From assembly GCA_964535025.1 (NCBI GenBank), contig CAZHRW010000053.1:1-7020 (forward strand): DNA of 7,020 bases, in the 5' to 3' direction. The notes beneath the pieces were generated by a model that worked only from the letters and a program-made list of their open reading frames with translations, was not told the DNA's origin and did not search any database. Both the position numbers and the translations under genes were made by a program. Origin of the DNA: JAAYZK01 sp964535025. Its GTDB lineage: Bacteria; Planctomycetota; Phycisphaerae; SM23-33; FEN-1343. Shown one piece after another: positions 7,008 through 7,020 of this stretch; within the stretch, counting starts at the first letter, position 1; each line of letters begins with the position of its first letter.

Positions 7008-7020
7008 GGCTAAAGGCCAC
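7008..7020. repeat. IS right terminal inverted repeat
   Basis: GGCTAAAGGCCAC pairs perfectly over 13 bp with the left end. Entering from the right on the minus strand, the three frames stop at TAG (codon 3), TAA (codon 10) and TGA (codon 12). Any upstream host protein would therefore end within a dozen residues. The window ends on the last base of the repeat. Confidence 0.83.

Larger units (their letters stand above)
5517..7020 (-). mobile_element. Insertion sequence, about 1504 bp, DDE transposase
   Basis: The element is bounded by GTGGCCTTTAGCC at 5517-5529 and its exact reverse complement at 7008-7020, and holds one transposase gene filling most of its length. The left end lies 15 bp past the transposase stop; the right end leaves 97 bp of leader. 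The host beta-helix frame resumes immediately left of 5517, which fixes that boundary. The target-site duplication cannot be seen because the right flank is outside the window; the repeat could also extend a few bases outward. Size and single-gene layout fit an IS4/IS701-like element, but I cannot fix the family. The gene and ends look intact, so the element may be active. Confidence 0.88.

Noticed and set aside
5577..7013. Plus-strand open frame of 478 codons across the whole IS
   Set aside because: It is antisense to the transposase, which has the DDE residues and a ribosome binding site. Long antisense frames are common in high-GC genes.
1..7020. A multi-gene defence, secretion or biosynthetic system
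   Set aside because: The window holds only one host gene fragment and one IS. Nothing visible supports a multi-gene system.

Overview
The window reads as part of a high-GC bacterial genome with two layers. The first is one very large minus-strand gene for a modular extracellular protein. The second is an insertion sequence (IS) that has landed inside it. The protein style points to Planctomycetota, perhaps a Phycisphaerae-like lineage: Gly/Asp-rich beta-helix repeats with 'choice-of-anchor Q' C-caps, FG-GAP repeats, and dockerin loops of the form DGDVDLDDFALLKLNFG. This is an inference from family knowledge; no marker gene is present.

Region 1-5523 (minus strand) is a single open frame of 1841 codons. 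I read every codon and found no stop. It has no start or stop inside the window because its N-terminal part lies beyond the IS and its C-terminal part lies left of position 1. From N to C it holds a truncated beta-helix module (5523-4540), two complete beta-helix modules (4518-2677 and 2655-1420), a two-loop dockerin-type segment (1410-1249), a linker, seven FG-GAP/VCBS-type repeats that would make one seven-bladed propeller (1140-64), and the first half of another dockerin (63-1).

Region 5517-7020 is a 1504-bp IS bounded by a 13-bp perfect inverted repeat. It carries one intact DDE transposase gene on the minus strand (5532-6923). The transposase start is embedded in a near-perfect 50-nt hairpin (6924-6973) whose 3' arm contains the Shine-Dalgarno sequence. 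Such a hairpin would silence translation from read-through transcripts. Read on the plus strand, the same hairpin is followed by seven T's and looks like an intrinsic terminator. The window ends exactly at the outer edge of the right inverted repeat.

The IS and the broken gene point the same way, so host transcription of the beta-helix gene would enter the IS in the transposase sense direction. All three frames entering the IS hit a stop within 12 codons, and a TAA in the left inverted repeat closes the frame of the downstream fragment. The giant protein is therefore cut in two at this locus. I see no defence system, RNA gene, CRISPR array or other multi-gene system here. The most interesting items are the IS hairpin, the disruption itself, and the modular build and dockerin duplication of the giant protein.
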